Shown: piece by piece, positions 20,971 to 22,817 of the stretch
Numbering within the stretch: the first letter of the stretch is position 1
Layout of the letters: every line of letters starts with the position of its first letter
NCBI GenBank assembly: GCA_013203245.1
Contig: JABMOR010000021.1
Location: 1-22,817, forward strand
DNA from: Candidatus Nitrosopumilus sp.
GTDB taxonomy: Archaea; Thermoproteota; Nitrososphaeria; Nitrososphaerales; Nitrosopumilaceae
Length of the DNA: 22,817 nt
Direction of reading: 5' to 3'
Made by a program: the position numbers and the translations under genes
Notes under the pieces: generated by a model
Told to the model about the DNA's origin: nothing
Seen by the model: the letters and a program-made list of their open reading frames with translations, nothing else
The model's database searches: none

Positions 20971-22089
20971 ATGATGGGGAAAAGAACCAATATGTTAGAA
21001 CAACTAGTTGGGGATTCTCAAGCTTTAGATCGTGCCCTTGCTGGAGAGGAACTCTCTTACAACGATGGGCTTGAATTGATGGATTATGATAATTTACATT
21101 TACTTGGAGCAGTTGCTGATAACTCTAGAAAGAAACTAGTTGGAGACACTGTCAGTTTTGCATCTTCATACTACATGAACTATACCAATGTTTGTGCTGC
21201 AAGTTGTCAAATGTGTGCATTTTACCGTAAAGAGGGTGCAGATGATGCATACACCCTAACTCCTCAAGAAATTGAACAAAGAGTAGGAATTGCAAAACAG
21301 ATGGGTGCAACTGAAGTCCACATCGTTGGCGGATTTCATCCAAAACTTCCTCTTGAATATTACGAGGATATGATGAGGGCAATCAAAAAAAGCCATCCTC
21401 AACTTAACATCAAAGCACTAACTGCTGCTGAGATTTACTATTTATCCAAATTAACAAAAAATTCTACAAAAGAAATTTTATCCCGTCTCAAGGCTGCAGG
21501 ACTTGATTCAATGCCTGGAGGAGGCGCTGAATTGTTTCATCCGGGTATTAGAGAAAAAATTGTTAGGGGAAAATGTACAGGACAACAATGGCTTGATGTA
21601 ATTGAAGAGGCACACAACATGGATATCAAAAGTAATGTTACAATGCTTTATGGTCATATTGAAAAACCGGAACACATAGTTGATCATCTAATCAAGGTTC
21701 GTGAATTACAAAAGAAAACTAACGGATTTCTCACTTTGATTCCTTTAAAATTCAGTTTGGATAATACTGAACTTGAACAAGAACATTTAGTAAATAATGA
21801 ATGCTCATCAGTATATGATTTGAAAATTATCGCACTATCTAGACTAATGCTTGCAAATGTACTAAATAATATTTCAGTTTACTGGGTTGCATATGGAAAG
21901 AAACTTGCACAAGTTGCATTATCCAATGGAGGTAATGATTTGGTTGGAACTGCCTTTTCTGAGGAAATCTACAAATCTGCTGGAAAAGCAACATCATCTT
22001 CTGTTGAAGAACTTGCAACAATGGTTAAAGAAATAGGACGTGTTCCAATTCAGAGAAACACTCACTTTGATACTTTAAAAAAATTCTAA
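20971..22089 (+). CDS. mqnE: Radical SAM enzyme, aminofutalosine synthase-like (MqnE)
   Basis: The 372-residue protein carries the radical SAM cluster motif C-x3-C-x2-C at Cys75, Cys79 and Cys82. The features 'VHIVGGFHPKLP', 'GLDSMPGGGAELFHPGIREK' and 'SNVTMLYGHIEKPEHIVDHL' are those of MqnE rather than CofH or MqnC; 'MPGGGAE' followed by the conserved R-x2-I region is the clearest mark. MqnE joins SAM and 3-[(1-carboxyvinyl)oxy]benzoate to give aminofutalosine in the futalosine route to menaquinone, the quinone type found in thaumarchaea. Other mqn genes are not in the window. CofH of F420 synthesis is the main alternative. A TATA-like 'actatattt' lies 20-25 bases before the ATG-ATG start. 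It overlaps the next gene convergently in CTAA. Confidence 0.86.
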   Translation: MMGKRTNMLEQLVGDSQALDRALAGEELSYNDGLELMDYDNLHLLGAVADNSRKKLVGDTVSFASSYYMNYTNVCAASCQMCAFYRKEGADDAYTLTPQEIEQRVGIAKQMGATEVHIVGGFHPKLPLEYYEDMMRAIKKSHPQLNIKALTAAEIYYLSKLTKNSTKEILSRLKAAGLDSMPGGGAELFHPGIREKIVRGKCTGQQWLDVIEEAHNMDIKSNVTMLYGHIEKPEHIVDHLIKVRELQKKTNGFLTLIPLKFSLDNTELEQEHLVNNECSSVYDLKIIALSRLMLANVLNNISVYWVAYGKKLAQVALSNGGNDLVGTAFSEEIYKSAGKATSSSVEELATMVKEIGRVPIQRNTHFDTLKKF

Positions 22090-22391
22090 CTCATTTGTTT
22101 TTTAATAGAATCTAATTTTTCTTCCATTTTGAGATGTTTGTCTCTTCTTGAATCTATTTTGATTATTACCTCTACCCTGGCAATTCCAAGATTGTGAACG
22201 GTTTCAATCATTTGTTTTGTTGCCAAATTTATCACATCCATATTATCTGATTCTAAAATTGTCCCCATTGAATTAATTTCATACCTTAGATTTTCTATTT
22301 TTTGGATTGATTCAATTGCCTTTGCAATGTAAAAACTGGCACTTGTAGTTCTAGTGGCCATTGGATATATGCTGATTTCAGCCTGAATCAT
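22086..22391 (-). CDS. Thiamine-binding UPF0045/DUF77-family protein
   Basis: The 101-residue protein matches the UPF0045 (MTH1187/YkoF-like) family. It shows an N-terminal 'EISIYPM', 'SMGTILESDNMDVI' in the middle, and 'VEVIIKIDSRRDKH' near the C-terminus, with a ferredoxin-like alpha-beta fold. Family members bind thiamine or related hydroxymethylpyrimidine compounds and form tetramers; a transport or carrier role is suspected. It has no signal peptide. The gene converges on mqnE with a four-base overlap of stop codons, which does not imply a shared function. Confidence 0.85.
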   Translation of the reverse strand: MIQAEISIYPMATRTTSASFYIAKAIESIQKIENLRYEINSMGTILESDNMDVINLATKQMIETVHNLGIARVEVIIKIDSRRDKHLKMEEKLDSIKKQMS

Positions 22392-22421
22392 ACCTCAAAA
22401 GTGCTGATTTTATATTATTAA

Positions 22422-22559
22422 ATCTATGAACTAAAAAATATCATTGACGAGTTAAATGAAAAAGGATACAAGATAGTCCCAGTTGGAAAGATAAATTCAA
22501 ACCTGATAGTTCCAGTCCCATCATGGATTAAAAATAATGTGGGATGTAGACTATATTGA
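22422..22559 (+). pseudogene. Short frame lacking a start codon, likely frameshifted at its ATG
   Basis: After a TAA at 22419-22421, a frame of 45 codons encodes 'YELKNIIDELNEKGYKIVPV' followed by 'GKINSNLIVPVPSWIKNN', a sequence of convincing protein character. It has no in-frame ATG, GTG or TTG near its beginning. An ATG at 22426-22428 is one base out of frame; a single extra G after it would give ATG-GAA-CTA and join the frame exactly. This is either a one-base loss that inactivated the gene or translation from an unusual codon. It does not match a family I recognise. Its end overlaps the decayed secreted-protein tail on the opposite strand. Confidence 0.45.
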
Positions 22560-22760
22560 AATAATTCCATTTTTTACTAGATATTCTATTCCTTGAACGA
22601 ATGTTTCATCAGTTATCTCCCCATTTGCCCACGATAGTGTGAATAAAGTTGAAACTTAAGACCGACAACGAATTGTTGTTTGGTGACAATTTCAACTATG
22701 CTGTATTTTCCAAAATCATATTTAGGAACTACTGATGATTTGCATGGATGATTTGTTCAT
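22551..22760 (-). pseudogene. Decayed exported-protein C-terminal domain
   Basis: On the minus strand, a frame ending at TAG 22551-22553 reads 'LSWANGEITDETFVQGIEYL' then 'VKNGIISI'. This pattern (WA-x-G-x-I-[ST]-D-x-x-F-x-x-G-I-x-Y-L) recurs as a C-terminal module in thaumarchaeal exported proteins. Just upstream the frame is blocked by a TAA, and a second frame carries 'CKSSVVPKYDFGKY' and 'IVEIVTKQQFVVGLKFQ', as expected of one gene broken by a frameshift. No signal peptide or full domain remains. Function is lost or was that of a cell-surface protein. Confidence 0.5.
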
Positions 22761-22766
22761 TAGGGT

Positions 22767-22774
22767 TTTAAGTA
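22767..22774 (+). promoter_or_regulatory. TATA-like box of the gene starting at the window edge
   Basis: The sequence 'tttaagta' is centred 24 bases before the ATG at 22794, matching the leaderless spacing seen elsewhere in the window. Confidence 0.4.
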
Positions 22775-22793
22775 AATTTGGTAATTACATAAC

Positions 22794-22817
22794 ATGTCAA
22801 CAATAATTCAATACAAA
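22794..22817 (+). CDS. Start of an unidentified gene, truncated by the window
   Basis: Eight codons (MSTIIQYK) after an ATG with a correctly spaced TATA-like box run off the end of the window. Too short to identify. The promoter spacing is the main reason to call it. Confidence 0.4.

Overview
The window reads as the chromosome of a marine ammonia-oxidising archaeon of the Nitrosopumilus type (Thaumarchaeota / Nitrososphaerota). This is inferred from several things together: a very AT-rich, gene-dense sequence; TATA-like boxes about 25 bases upstream of start codons with no room for a leader; an archaeal Lrp/AsnC regulator; a PAC2-family protein; tiny zinc-ribbon proteins; TPR proteins beside a histidine kinase; and a futalosine-type menaquinone gene. 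No rRNA, complete tRNA, CRISPR array or insertion sequence was seen.

Layout. Positions 1-2600 hold a SWIM zinc-finger C-terminus, an ArsC/Spx-like thioredoxin-fold protein, a secreted protein, a possible PD-(D/E)XK-fold protein and a tiny Cys-rich protein. Positions 2600-5720 hold a PAC2 protein, a compact SNF2-family ATPase and a one-helix membrane peptide. Positions 5800-9600 hold a zinc-ribbon peptide, a winged-helix-like protein divergent from a Mn-type superoxide dismutase, a large exported protein with an internally duplicated domain, and three small proteins including a DUF5679-like one. Positions 9770-13700 hold a secreted Ig-like protein, an HD phosphohydrolase, an unknown protein, a two-gene unit (Lrp/AsnC regulator plus membrane-anchored J-domain protein) and a short TPR protein.

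Positions 13.4-20.9 kb form a signalling neighbourhood: TPR protein, membrane sensor histidine kinase translationally overlapped with a receiver protein, second TPR protein, C2H2 zinc-finger peptide, decayed kinase remnant, stand-alone CheC phosphatase with both E-x2-N motifs, RHH-like DNA-binding protein, zinc-ribbon peptide, and a receiver-CheC fusion in which both motif asparagines are replaced. No CheA, CheW, methyl-accepting protein or archaellum gene is present, so this looks like a phospho-relay using chemotaxis-type phosphatases outside ordinary chemotaxis. That is an inference and is the most interesting theme here.

The right end carries an MqnE-like radical SAM enzyme, a thiamine-binding (UPF0045) protein, a 45-codon frame with no proper start codon, a decayed secreted-protein tail, and the first eight codons of a new gene with its TATA box.
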